Positions 50,159 through 59,485 of a DNA stretch of 64,000 nucleotides are shown here, one piece after another. The notes under the pieces are model-generated. The model was not told the DNA's origin and did not search any database. It saw only the letters and a program-made list of their open reading frames with translations. Origin of the DNA: Fomes fomentarius (Eukaryota > Basidiomycota > Agaricomycetes > Polyporales > Polyporaceae); contig JABYQN010000005.1 of NCBI GenBank assembly GCA_022606135.1, positions 124,001-188,000 on the forward strand, read 5' to 3'. Positions within the stretch are counted from its first letter, which is position 1. Every line of letters starts with the position of its first letter. Made by a program: the position numbers and the translations under genes.

Positions 50159-50166
50159 GTATATAA
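50159..50166 (-). promoter_or_regulatory. TATA box of the deaminase gene
   Basis: TATATA lies about 85 bp upstream of the ATG at 50075, between the gene and the copia insertion, so the core promoter is kept on the gene side. Confidence 0.5.
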
Positions 50167-50180
50167 GACCAGTTAGCACC

Positions 50181-50185
50181 CTCCC
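50181..50185. repeat. Target-site duplication, left (CTCCC)
   Basis: CTCCC immediately precedes the 5' LTR and recurs immediately after the 3' LTR at 56680-56684. Confidence 0.9.
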
Positions 50186-50779
50186 TGTTGGAATTACTAT
50201 GGACTATGGACTATAGATGCGCATTAGGCGCTTATGGGCACAGCATTTTCTTTAGCTATGTTTCCTTCCTACCAGATATGGTATACTCAATACTGTACTT
50301 ATATGGTTATTAGTTCTCACTTTGTCCAGTCCATTCTGGTGCGTTCTACACTGCTCCAGATAGTTCTAGATAGTCTTGGATGCGTCCATGTGACCATCTC
50401 TAGTACTTTCTACACCCTTCTCTTTGTTCTGTCTGAGTCATCGCTCCACCTTTCTTACTCATCGTTGGTTCACTCTGACTCAGACATATCACATGCTCTC
50501 CTTTCTGTCGCTTACTCATGCAGCTCCTGTACAGTATATAAGGAGGGACTTTCAGGGCTTCGTCTCCTCAGTCTTTGCTCACTGACTGAGGAGTAAGTAC
50601 TTCATCCTACTATATGCCTTATGCTCTTACTTACATAGTATCTATAGCTTGCCTGTCTGCGTGTCTACTAGGTACTTATCCCTTTATGAATATAGTCTTT
50701 GCTCACTGACTGAGGACTCGTCTGTCTGCGTGTCTACTAGTCGTTGTGACTCTTGCCTTCACAGGTTCAGACTTCATCA
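50186..50779 (+). repeat. 5' LTR of the complete copia
   Basis: TGTTGGAATTAC...CTTCATCA. It has TATATAA at 50535-50541, the hairpin at 50564-50593 and bZIP-type sites as in B. Confidence 0.95.
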
Positions 50780-50799
50780 GGTTATGAACCCTGAGCTCT
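50780..50799 (+). promoter_or_regulatory. Primer-binding site (initiator tRNA-Met fragment)
   Basis: It begins directly after the LTR with GGTTATGAACCCTGAGCTC. This is complementary to the anticodon arm of initiator tRNA-Met with one or two mismatches. Element A has the same site with a better match. Confidence 0.7.
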
Positions 50800-51308
50800 G
50801 CCGTTGTTAGTCATCACTTTGCGCGCGCCCCATCCTCTCGACGACTTCTACCCTCATGCTCTTCCTCCATTACTCCCTAACTCTTGACTGTGCCCACCGA
50901 CATTGCTGCCAGGGGGACATTCCTGCGCTCGTGACGCAGCCCTGAGCGCTTTTGTAGTCAGCTATCTACTAGTATCTTTGTACAACCTTTGGTGCTTTCG
51001 AGGCACGCAGGTTTTCAGGTATCCCTCAGCCAGGCCATGCACTTGCGCCCGCCAGCTGTTGTATCCGGGGTGCTTAACACCTTAGGACCGGAGGACAACC
51101 GTTTGGACCCTCCTTACGATACTCTTTTGATACCTAGCTTAGAATAGTTTTTTCTTGGGCACAGTTGGCAACTTCTACCCTTAGCATCGGCATATCCGGC
51201 TTGCTGGTGTTCAAGGTTCACCTCAACAGGTGTTCACATCTACTGTTGCCTTTGCACGAGGCTTATCTCCCAAATCATCGCACTTCCTGAACCTTTCGCA
51301 TCGACACA
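50800..51308 (+). other. Copia leader
   Basis: Untranslated internal leader. The segment around 51080-51140 is conserved with the leader of element A. No ORF is supported. Confidence 0.5.
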
Positions 51309-53621
51309 GTGGCTTCGTCGAGCGACGAATTCGACTGTAGTCACTCCTTTCACCAGTACGGCACCAGCAAACAGAAGGACTGCTTCTGGGACGAAGAAGA
51401 GCGTGACTGGTATAACTGCAATAGACAACCGTGTCCTAACCAGGAGTCTGAAGTAGTACAACCAGACAACTGCGACGTTCCAACAGATTATATCGCTCCT
51501 GCTCCTGGACAAACTTGTCTACCGGACACATCAGACTCGTCTTCCTCAGCATCATCTTCTTCGTCGTCTCAAGGCAAAGTTGAACACATACTTGCCCCAC
51601 CATCACCAACTGTTGACGTTCCTCAATCTCCTCTATCTCCTCACTCTACCTCTTCTTCTTCAGTCTCTCCTATCGCATCTGTCTCTCCTCTCGCTCTAGA
51701 CACCCCTCTCCCACCATCTCGATCTCCTTCTCCACCAACACCCTCTCTACCTGCCCTCGATCTCATCGTCAACCCACCTCAGCACGACTCAACCGACTTC
51801 ATCTATTCATTCACCATGTCGGAAGGTGGTGTTGAGAAGAATCTTCCTCAGCTCACTGGGCAGGAAGGTTACAAGGAATGGGCTCGTCAGATGAAGGGAT
51901 ATCTGATGATGATCGATGCTTGGGAGCTTACAGAAGGGACGGAGACTGCTCCCGATACTGATGCTACCGACGAGGAGAAGAAGGACTGGAGGAAGAGAAA
52001 TGCTCGCGCTTGCAGCATCCTTATGTACAAGACTAGTACTGAGGTTGCGAAGTGCTATGAGGGAAAGAGTACGGCGCATGGCATCTGGACAGCTCTCAAG
52101 ACGACGTACGAGAAGACGGACAATGGGTACAGTTTCTCTCGCTTTGAGGAGCTGCTCAACTACCCAAAGTTTGTCGAGAACAAGTCGATCCAAGTCCAGA
52201 CGTTTATTGGCCATATCAATGAGTTGACGTCGGACAGCAATAATACCCTTGCCGAGCATATCAAGGTCTACTGGCTATTCTCTAAAATGCCTGAGTCTTA
52301 TCGCCCGTCGATTTCCACCATCCTTCACACTACAGCGGAAGCTGACTTGACACTCGACAAGGTCAAGCCTAAGCTGAAGCTTGAGGATTCACTTCGGAAC
52401 ACTTCAATCGGCCAGGCGAACAAGATCTCAAAGCCGAAGACCAAGCCCAAACCTCCTTGTTCTCACTGTGGTAAGGACAACCACGACTCGTCCAACTGCT
52501 ACAAGAAGTTCCTGGAGAAGAATCCGCGGAACAAGAAGAAGGACAAGGGCAAAGGCAAGGACTCTGGCTCGACGAATCAGGGTGGTAATGGGAATCAGAA
52601 TGGACATAATCATGCGCATACTATCTCATCTCTTGTACCTGTATCTAGCACTGTGAACAAGATTGCTGCTTCCTTCTACAAGGCGTCTTCGGACGTGGAC
52701 CGAGCAAACCTCACTGTATGGCTCATGGATTCAGGCGCATCTCAGCATGTTACAGGTTGCTTCGAGGACTTCACTGAGTATCAGAAGTATGACGAGCCAA
52801 AATTCTTCGGAACGGCTCAGTCTGGTGACTCTGGTCGCATTGAAGGACTTGGTGAAGGAATCATCAAGGGATACACCATGGTTGATGGACGACGAGTAAA
52901 CATCACTCTCCATAATGTCTGCTACGTTCCAGCAGTAGGAGATGCTCGTCTGTTCTCAACAGGTGTGATAGAGTGTTCACGTTCGTTCATTTACCAAGGG
53001 CAGTATTTTATGAGCATCTTTGACAAGGAGCCTGAGGGCCCTGTCGAACCCGGTTTGACGGTTAAGATTGCGGGTCAGAAAGTTCTGTCTGCTGAGTATA
53101 TTCCACGGATGAATCTCTATATCTTTGGACTCTTCCTGGATAGAAAGAACTCTGGCGTTCTTGATGCTACACCCAAAGCCACTTTAGATCACGATCTCGC
53201 CCATCGTCGCTGGGGTCATCCTGGCAAGGAAGCTGTTTGTTGTCTTCCTGATGTGGTTGAAGGCGTGGACGGTGTAGGGTCTCCATCAGACAAACCTTGC
53301 GATGGATGTGCGAAAGGCAAGATGTCTCGCGCTCCGTTTCCTCCCTCAGAGAAACGTGCTATGGAACCTGGCATCTTTGTCCATATGGACGTTGCAGGAC
53401 CGATCAGTACCTTGATTGGTGGATATAGCTACTTCTGTGTCTTCGTCGATGACTGTTCTGGCTTAGGTCGAGTCTATTGTTTGAAGCGCAAGTCCGAACA
53501 GGAGGAGGCTTCCAAGCAGTACAAGGCTTGGTCTGAGACTCAGACAGGATGCAAGATCAAGAAGGTACGCTCCGATCGAGGGGGGAGTACATGTCTGAAT
53601 CTTTCGAGGCTCTCCTACTAA
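51309..53621 (+). CDS. Copia gag, protease and integrase N-terminal part
   Basis: One open frame of 770 codons. Order: an N-terminal Cys/Trp-rich stretch (DCFWDEEERDWYNC), a Ser/Pro-rich region, gag from the Met at 51816 (MSEGGVEKN, good ACCATG context), a CCHC knuckle CSHCGKDNHDSSNC, protease LMDSGASQHV, the integrase zinc finger (HRRWGHPGKE ... CDGCAKGKM) and the first catalytic Asp in HMDVAG. The frame opens after a stop at 51288 with no ATG; the first plausible initiation codon is the one at 51816. The position aligned with an N-terminal Met is GTG (51309). The frame ends early because of a one-base slip in the G-run at 53580-53585, next to the second catalytic Asp (RSDRGG). Confidence 0.9.
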   Translation: MASSSDEFDCSHSFHQYGTSKQKDCFWDEEERDWYNCNRQPCPNQESEVVQPDNCDVPTDYIAPAPGQTCLPDTSDSSSSASSSSSSQGKVEHILAPPSPTVDVPQSPLSPHSTSSSSVSPIASVSPLALDTPLPPSRSPSPPTPSLPALDLIVNPPQHDSTDFIYSFTMSEGGVEKNLPQLTGQEGYKEWARQMKGYLMMIDAWELTEGTETAPDTDATDEEKKDWRKRNARACSILMYKTSTEVAKCYEGKSTAHGIWTALKTTYEKTDNGYSFSRFEELLNYPKFVENKSIQVQTFIGHINELTSDSNNTLAEHIKVYWLFSKMPESYRPSISTILHTTAEADLTLDKVKPKLKLEDSLRNTSIGQANKISKPKTKPKPPCSHCGKDNHDSSNCYKKFLEKNPRNKKKDKGKGKDSGSTNQGGNGNQNGHNHAHTISSLVPVSSTVNKIAASFYKASSDVDRANLTVWLMDSGASQHVTGCFEDFTEYQKYDEPKFFGTAQSGDSGRIEGLGEGIIKGYTMVDGRRVNITLHNVCYVPAVGDARLFSTGVIECSRSFIYQGQYFMSIFDKEPEGPVEPGLTVKIAGQKVLSAEYIPRMNLYIFGLFLDRKNSGVLDATPKATLDHDLAHRRWGHPGKEAVCCLPDVVEGVDGVGSPSDKPCDGCAKGKMSRAPFPPSEKRAMEPGIFVHMDVAGPISTLIGGYSYFCVFVDDCSGLGRVYCLKRKSEQEEASKQYKAWSETQTGCKIKKVRSDRGGSTCLNLSRLSY

Positions 53622-56074
53622 GCTATGAGATTGAGCACGATAAGACAATGCCAGGTTCACCACAGCAGAACGGTCGTGCAGAATGTTTCATCCGAACCAT
53701 TGAAGAGAAGGCTCTATGCATGCTTCACTTTGCTGGTCTCTCTCATGGATTCTGGAAACTTGCTGTCGACGCTGCTGTTCATATCTACAACCGTCAACCG
53801 ATGAAATGTCTTAAATGGCAATGCCCCATCACCGTTTGGTCTGGTAAGAAGCCAGATGTATCATACTTCCGTGTGTTTGGGTGCAAAGCCTATGTACACG
53901 TGCAGAAAGACAAACATCATGGGAAGCTCGACGTGAAGGCAGTTGAGAGGACGTTTGTGGGTTATGAAATGGGTCCAAAGGGGTATCGTCTATGGAATCC
54001 ATTTGCCCGTCAAATCGAAGTATCTCGCGATGTTATCTTCGATGAGACCATTTTCCCTGCACGTGAAGACACCGGCACCCGTCGCGCTACCCCCAACGAT
54101 AGTCCGTTCCCTGAGTATCCATCAAAGGATTCATCCGATGATGAGTTACCAATCCCTATTCCCATTGAGGACGACGCTCCTCCTCCTCCTCCAGCTCCTC
54201 CTGTAGCCCCTGCTCCTGCTCCAGAACAACCTCAGCAACAGCCACCACCTGCTGAACCACCTGCCGCTCCTGCTGAAGTACCACGTCCTAACCATCGTCG
54301 TGCTCGTCATCCTCCTGCTGATGAAAATGCCCCTCCTCCTCGTCGCTCTGAGCGATCTAACAGGGGTGTTCCTCCCAGCCATTACACTAAGGACAACACG
54401 TACGAGGGTGAACCTCCCGCTCAAGTAGATGCGCGTACTAATGCAGATGGAGAACAACATGAGGCGGAAGCGAGAATAATTCTAGAGTTCATTAACTATT
54501 TGCGGTACAAGTCTGGCATTTCTGAGCATCATAAGGATGCTATGGCTTCACCCGAACGTGAACACTGGAAAGCGGCTGAGCAAGCAGAATATGAGTCTCT
54601 TATGGCGAACAAGACTTGGGTACTGGTTCTTCGCCCAAAGGACCGGTCTATTGTCTCATGTTGCTGGGTCTATGATCGCAAGTCAGACGGACATTACAAG
54701 GCACGTCTTGTGGCTCGCGGTTTTACGCAAGTCTATGGGAAGGACTATCACGAAACCTTCTCTCCTGTCGCTTGTTTTGAATCCATTCGTTATCTCTTCA
54801 CGCATGCAGCGCTTGAAGACTGGGACATTGATGCGATGGACGTTAAGACTGCGTTCCTCAATGGAGACTTGGATGAGGAGGTCTATATGGAACAACCGGA
54901 GGGCTGGGTCGTGAAAGGCAAAGAGGATCACGTCTGTTTGCTTAAGAAGGCTATCTATGGCCTGAAGCAAGCCTCACGCCAGTGGAACATTAAGATCCAC
55001 GACTTGCTTGTCCAACAGGGGTTTACACGGACTTATTCAGATGCCGGAGTCTACGTATATCGCCGACAAGGGGGGGATACAGACCCTGATCGCGTCACAA
55101 TCATTGTTCTTTATGTCGACGACCTACTTCTCATGGGTAACAGTCAGACGCTGATCGATAAGGTCAAGAAGGCGCTTGGCAAGCAGTACAAGATGATGGA
55201 CTTAGGCCCAGTTGAACGATTCCTTGGTCTGTGTATACGTCGAGATCGTCTCTCTAGGACACTTGACATCGACCAGGAAGAGTATATTGAGGCTATTCTG
55301 TCTAGTTACAAGATGTCTGACTGTAAGCCTGTGCATACTCCTCTTCCTGCTGGAGCAGTTCTTGAAGCTGCAAAGGCAGAAGCATCGGCATCTCTTCGCA
55401 CACAATTCCAAAGTTTGATGGGTAGTCTTCTCTATGCCTGTCTTGGGACGCGTCCAGACATCGGGTTTGCCATCAGCCGTCTTGGTAAATACAGCGCTAA
55501 TTCTTCGGAGCAACATCTCAACTATCTTATCTACGTACTCCGTTATCTCCGAGGAAGTTCAGACCTTCGTCTGCGCTATGACGGTGCATCCAATGCTGGT
55601 CTGATTGCATTTTCCGATTCGGACTGGGCAGAGGACCGCGATGATAGGCACTCGCAAACTGGCTTCATCTTCAAGATGGCTAATGGTGCAATCTCTTGGG
55701 CATCTAGACGACAGCCTACTATTTCGCTTTCTTCCACTGAAGCAGAGTACAAGGCGTTGTCAGATTGCAGCCGTCAGATGATGTGGCTAAGGACGTTTGG
55801 CGACGAGTTAGGGGACGATATGAGTGCGTCTACGCCCATGTGTATTGACAACCATGGCGCTATCTTCCTCTCTGAGAACCCCGCCGTTAACCAACGTACA
55901 AAACATGTAGAGGTCCACTACCACTTTGTGCGTGAATACCTCGCCAGTGGGAGTATTGAGATCTACTACGTTCCTAGTGAGGAGAACATTGCAGATGCGC
56001 TGACAAAGAATATTCCTCGATCTATACTCGAGTACTTTGTTAAGCACTCTGGTCTTGTTTCCTCCCCAGTTTGA
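53549..56074 (+). CDS. Copia integrase C-terminal part, reverse transcriptase and RNase H
   Basis: The continuation in the next frame: SPQQNGRAECFIRTIEEKA (third catalytic residue, Glu), the integrase C-terminal region, a Pro/Gln/Ala-rich linker, RT with WVYDRKSDGHYKARLVARG, DVKTAFLNGDL and the catalytic YVDDLLLMG, then RNase H with DSDWAEDRDDRHS and SSTEAEYKALSD, ending before the purine tract. All RT and RNase H key residues are present. Joining to the upstream frame needs one extra G in the 53580-53585 run. Confidence 0.92.
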   Translation: MQDQEGTLRSRGEYMSESFEALLLSYEIEHDKTMPGSPQQNGRAECFIRTIEEKALCMLHFAGLSHGFWKLAVDAAVHIYNRQPMKCLKWQCPITVWSGKKPDVSYFRVFGCKAYVHVQKDKHHGKLDVKAVERTFVGYEMGPKGYRLWNPFARQIEVSRDVIFDETIFPAREDTGTRRATPNDSPFPEYPSKDSSDDELPIPIPIEDDAPPPPPAPPVAPAPAPEQPQQQPPPAEPPAAPAEVPRPNHRRARHPPADENAPPPRRSERSNRGVPPSHYTKDNTYEGEPPAQVDARTNADGEQHEAEARIILEFINYLRYKSGISEHHKDAMASPEREHWKAAEQAEYESLMANKTWVLVLRPKDRSIVSCCWVYDRKSDGHYKARLVARGFTQVYGKDYHETFSPVACFESIRYLFTHAALEDWDIDAMDVKTAFLNGDLDEEVYMEQPEGWVVKGKEDHVCLLKKAIYGLKQASRQWNIKIHDLLVQQGFTRTYSDAGVYVYRRQGGDTDPDRVTIIVLYVDDLLLMGNSQTLIDKVKKALGKQYKMMDLGPVERFLGLCIRRDRLSRTLDIDQEEYIEAILSSYKMSDCKPVHTPLPAGAVLEAAKAEASASLRTQFQSLMGSLLYACLGTRPDIGFAISRLGKYSANSSEQHLNYLIYVLRYLRGSSDLRLRYDGASNAGLIAFSDSDWAEDRDDRHSQTGFIFKMANGAISWASRRQPTISLSSTEAEYKALSDCSRQMMWLRTFGDELGDDMSASTPMCIDNHGAIFLSENPAVNQRTKHVEVHYHFVREYLASGSIEIYYVPSEENIADALTKNIPRSILEYFVKHSGLVSSPV

Positions 56075-56076
56075 AT

Positions 56077-56085
56077 GAGTGGGAG
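56077..56085 (+). promoter_or_regulatory. Polypurine tract
   Basis: GAGTGGGAG lies immediately before the 3' LTR, the expected plus-strand primer. The same tract precedes LTR B at 4281-4289. Confidence 0.75.
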
Positions 56086-56679
56086 TGTTGGAATTACTAT
56101 GGACTATGGACTATAGATGCGCATTAGGCGCTTATGGGCACAGCATTTTCTTTGGCTATGTTTCCTTCCTACCCGATATGGTATACTCAATACTGTACTT
56201 ATATGGTTATTAGTTCTCACTTTGTCCAGTCCATTCCGGTGCGTTCTACACTGCTCCGGATAGTTCTAGATAGTCTTGGATGTGTCCATGTGACCATCTC
56301 TAGTACTTTCTACACCCTTCTCTTTGTTCTGTCTGAGTCATCGCTCCACCTTTCTTACTCATCGTTGGTTCACTCTGACTCAGACATATCACATGCTCTC
56401 CTTTCTGTCGCTTACTCATGCAGCTCCTGTACAGTATATAAGGAGGGACTTTCAGGGCTTCGTCTCCTCAGTCTTTGCTCACTGACTGAGGAGTAAGTAC
56501 TTCGTTCTACTATATGCCTTATGCTCTTACTTACATAGTACCTATAGCTCGTCTGTCTGCGTGTCTACTAGGTACTTATCTCTTTATGATTATAGTCTTT
56601 GCTCACTGACTGAGGACTCGTCTGTCTGCGTGTCTACTAGTCGTTGCGACTCTTGCCTTCACAGGTTCAGACTTCATCA
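56086..56679 (+). repeat. 3' LTR of the complete copia
   Basis: 594 bp, TG...CA, with the hairpin at 56464-56493. Confidence 0.95.
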
Positions 56680-56684
56680 CTCCC
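56680..56684. repeat. Target-site duplication, right (CTCCC)
   Basis: Matches 50181-50185. Confidence 0.9.
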
Positions 56685-58549
56685 TAGTCCCCATCTCGAC
56701 TGACGACCTCTTGGTCACTGGGACTAGGTGAGTAGAATCCCCCACCTGTATGCATATTCTCCATACTAATAGATATCTTGGTCACTGGGACTAGTCTGTC
56801 GCATTTTGCGTGAAGGCTAGCTGTTGATGATCTTGTGCCTTTGAGCCAGTCATCGCTTTGTCCTCATCAAGTTTGTCCCTCTCTCTCTCTTTTTCCCTCT
56901 TTCATTCCCACTCCACCTTTCAGCTCCTCACTGCCGATCAGCGTCTAGTGGCTCCGCGTCAAGTCACTGTGACAGATACTAGAACAAGTGCTTGATGCTG
57001 TGATTTAGCCCTGGCATTTGATGATAGGCTTTCTGCTTAACATCTGCCAGCCCTATATACTTCTTATTGGGTACATACACCTCAAGCCCAACTACACACC
57101 CATATGACGTTTTTGCACACTTGATATAAATGTGCAACTTATTGTACGACTCATGTTGGGCATCCCCCTGAGACCTTATGTATACCTCACCAATAAAATC
57201 TGCACAGTCATCAGACCTATATACAGGTCTGGCATCTCATAGATACCATGGCCTGGCTTCTCCACCATGTAGTACCCGAGATATTCACAGGATATGGCAA
57301 TCTGGCTCCTCCACCATATAACACTTCAAGATATTTACAGTATATATCAACTCATAATATAGAGTGCATATGTAGCCTACAATGGGGAGATATCTGCCAA
57401 TACAGATCAGGAAAAGGACATTGCACAAGTAGATGAGGTGATTATAAAGGGCCATGCCGATGACCTTAATGCATGATGATCTGCTTGAAGCTTATCTATT
57501 ATTACTATCAAACATGTGCTGGAGCCTGGTGGAGGAGTCAAGACACAGAGTTCTCATTCCAAGTGCAGCAAAGAGCAGGTTATATCTTAATTAGCTGAGT
57601 CCATACACAAGGGAATTTGGAGCAGCGGTCGGTGTCATGTGGTGTAGAGACTGCTTGGATATCAGTGTGTGGGTTTGAATCTGGTTTGGTTTTGTTTTTT
57701 TCCACCTGTGAGCTTCGGGAAATCAAGTGCTCGTTCCAGTATCCCCCCAAGGTCTCAGCCCATATCGTGGGAATTTGGAGCTCATGGATGTTGGTCGGGT
57801 TCCCGTGCCGCACATACCTGGTCGATATTTGTCACACAATATCTGGCCAAGGGGTGGGTGGCAAGCATGCAACCAATAACTAGTTACATTGTTGGATAGG
57901 TAAAAAATGCGCATGTTATAGGATCAGATACGTGCACGACATTGCATCGAGATACAGCTTCACTGGCTTGTGTGTATATATGTCTTCCGCGCGTGTATTG
58001 GTCCAGCATCCTGCGTCCGACTCTCGCTGGCAACTCCCGCCAAAAGCCGGATCCACGAAATATTTTTCGTTCACGAAGAGTCGCTTAGCGGTCGTGAACA
58101 GCATCGACAGGATACGAGCCGGCACGACATGGGAACTTTACGTAGGCTCCGTGAGGCTCAGTAGAGTCGCCTGGTGTTCGATTTTGACAATGAAGGCGAG
58201 CGAACACGCGTGTCGGAGTCGACCAGTGCGCAGACCCGATGATTACAATTGTCGGGCTTGACTATATGAGCTCGTCAGGACATCCGCATCGCGGTGCAAC
58301 TACCGCAGTGGGTACAACATGGGAACAGAGGATCCCGGACATCCATGAAGCCATCGAGCGTGACGCCACACACCCGCGATATCCTCTTCCACAGCAAACA
58401 CGAGCGCGTCGCCCACGAACGTTTCTTTCGTCTTTCAACTTGCCACACCAGCAGAGCCTTTGTGGAGTGGAGCTCAAGAGACGTTCGAAGTCTACTGCGG
58501 ACGCGCGATGATGACTGACCGACTTCGAATGATAGAATTGGGTTGGAGA
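56685..58549. other. AT-richer intergenic region
   Basis: Apart from the open minus frame at 56979-57215, no gene was recognised. A phrase containing CTTGGTCACTGGGACTAG recurs at about 56710 and 56774. Base composition is more AT-rich than in the neighbouring genes. Confidence 0.4.
56979..57215 (-). pseudogene. Unassigned protein-like relic
   Basis: The minus strand reads about 79 codons without interruption (SDDCADFIGEVYIRSQG ... LEVYVPNKKYIGLADVK ... stop). It has no ATG and no closing upstream exon. The composition is protein-like, but no family was recognised. Confidence 0.3.
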
Positions 58550-58900
58550 TTAGGATGGTGGGGCAGCTGCGCGTGTGGCGTCGAGGTTGTATTGCACGTT
58601 CTTGCGGTATTTGGTGACGAGGTCAGCGGCAGTCTTCACATGTGCATCTGCCTGGATGATCTCCTGCATCGGACGACGGTAGGGAGGCAAACTCGATGCC
58701 GGTGGAAGAAAGATATAGAAGATGAGCAGATGAACGCACCTCGAGGCAACGATTGAGTTCGAGGATGGCTTCAGTGCATTTATCCTGTGCACGGTGAGAT
58801 GGATGTGGAACGCGAAGATGGATGGATGGAAGACACGTACGGCGTTCTTGATGATGCGCTGGAGGAGAACGTTCTGGCGTTCTGCATGAGGATTCTCCAT
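58550..58900 (-). CDS. dad4: DASH/Dam1 complex subunit Dad4
   Basis: Three exons (58900-58841, 58784-58740, 58663-58550) join in phase to 219 nt, giving 72 aa, the same length as yeast Dad4. It opens MENPHAERQNVLLQRIIKNA, the Dad4 signature. A helical middle (ELNRCLE) follows, then VTKYRKNVQYNLDATRAA near the C-terminus. Dad4 is a small coiled-coil subunit of the ring-forming DASH complex that couples kinetochores to spindle microtubules. It is divergent from the PC-esterase gene across a 585-bp promoter region. Confidence 0.93.
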   Translation of the reverse strand: MENPHAERQNVLLQRIIKNAVRVFHPSIFAFHIHLTVHRINALKPSSNSIVASRCVHLLIFYIFLPPASSLPPYRRPMQEIIQADAHVKTAADLVTKYRKNVQYNLDATRAAAPPS

Positions 58901-59485
58901 GTCGCGTCGAACGGTGGACGCGACGGGTGCGGGGTCTGGTCCAGGATGCGAGTGGGATGAGAGCGAGGTTGACCAATGGTTGTTGCGCTACGTACGCGCT
59001 TGCACGCGGGCGTGTGACATGTTGGACGAGCGTGGGAAATGACCGTCCATCGCCGACTGCGGAGACGGCCCTGGGATCTTTAAATATGTGCATAGATATT
59101 GAACCGGCAGACGATCGGGTGCGTTTGACGCCTCCAGCAACGTTGTTCTCTCCTCGGCCTCCAGCCCTCGCAAGGCAGCAAGTGTGCAATAGTGCCGTCT
59201 TTAAATCTGCATGGGAATAGGAGGGCGACGTGTGGAAGGGATCGTTGGAGGGCCTGGTTGTCAGCAACAACTGGGGCACTCCCTCGAGTGGAGCAACTGA
59301 CGTCACCATGCAGGATGGGGCACTGACTGCCTCAATCTTGTACCGAGCACGCATATTCGCAGACGCCCATCCAACGGGCCACCGCAACGAATATCTATAC
59401 CCTGTCCGGCCCACCGCATTCCAGGCTTTCCTTCACGTTTTCGAATCCCCTCTTCCTCCCATACCCCCCACCGTGCCCGACCGCC
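58901..59485. promoter_or_regulatory. Bidirectional promoter region of dad4 and the PC-esterase gene
   Basis: A 585-bp head-to-head spacer. It contains a possible TATA-like TTTAAAT near 59080-59210. No ORF is supported. Confidence 0.4.

Larger units (their letters stand above)
50186..56679 (+). mobile_element. Complete Ty1/copia retrotransposon (6,494 bp)
   Basis: Two 594-bp LTRs in direct orientation, with TSD CTCCC, a primer-binding site, gag-PR-INT-RT-RH order (integrase before RT, as in copia) and a purine tract before the 3' LTR. The LTRs differ at about a dozen positions, so the insertion is not brand new. One frame break in a G-run is the only damage I saw in pol. The same family gave rise to the B and C relics. 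Confidence 0.95.
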
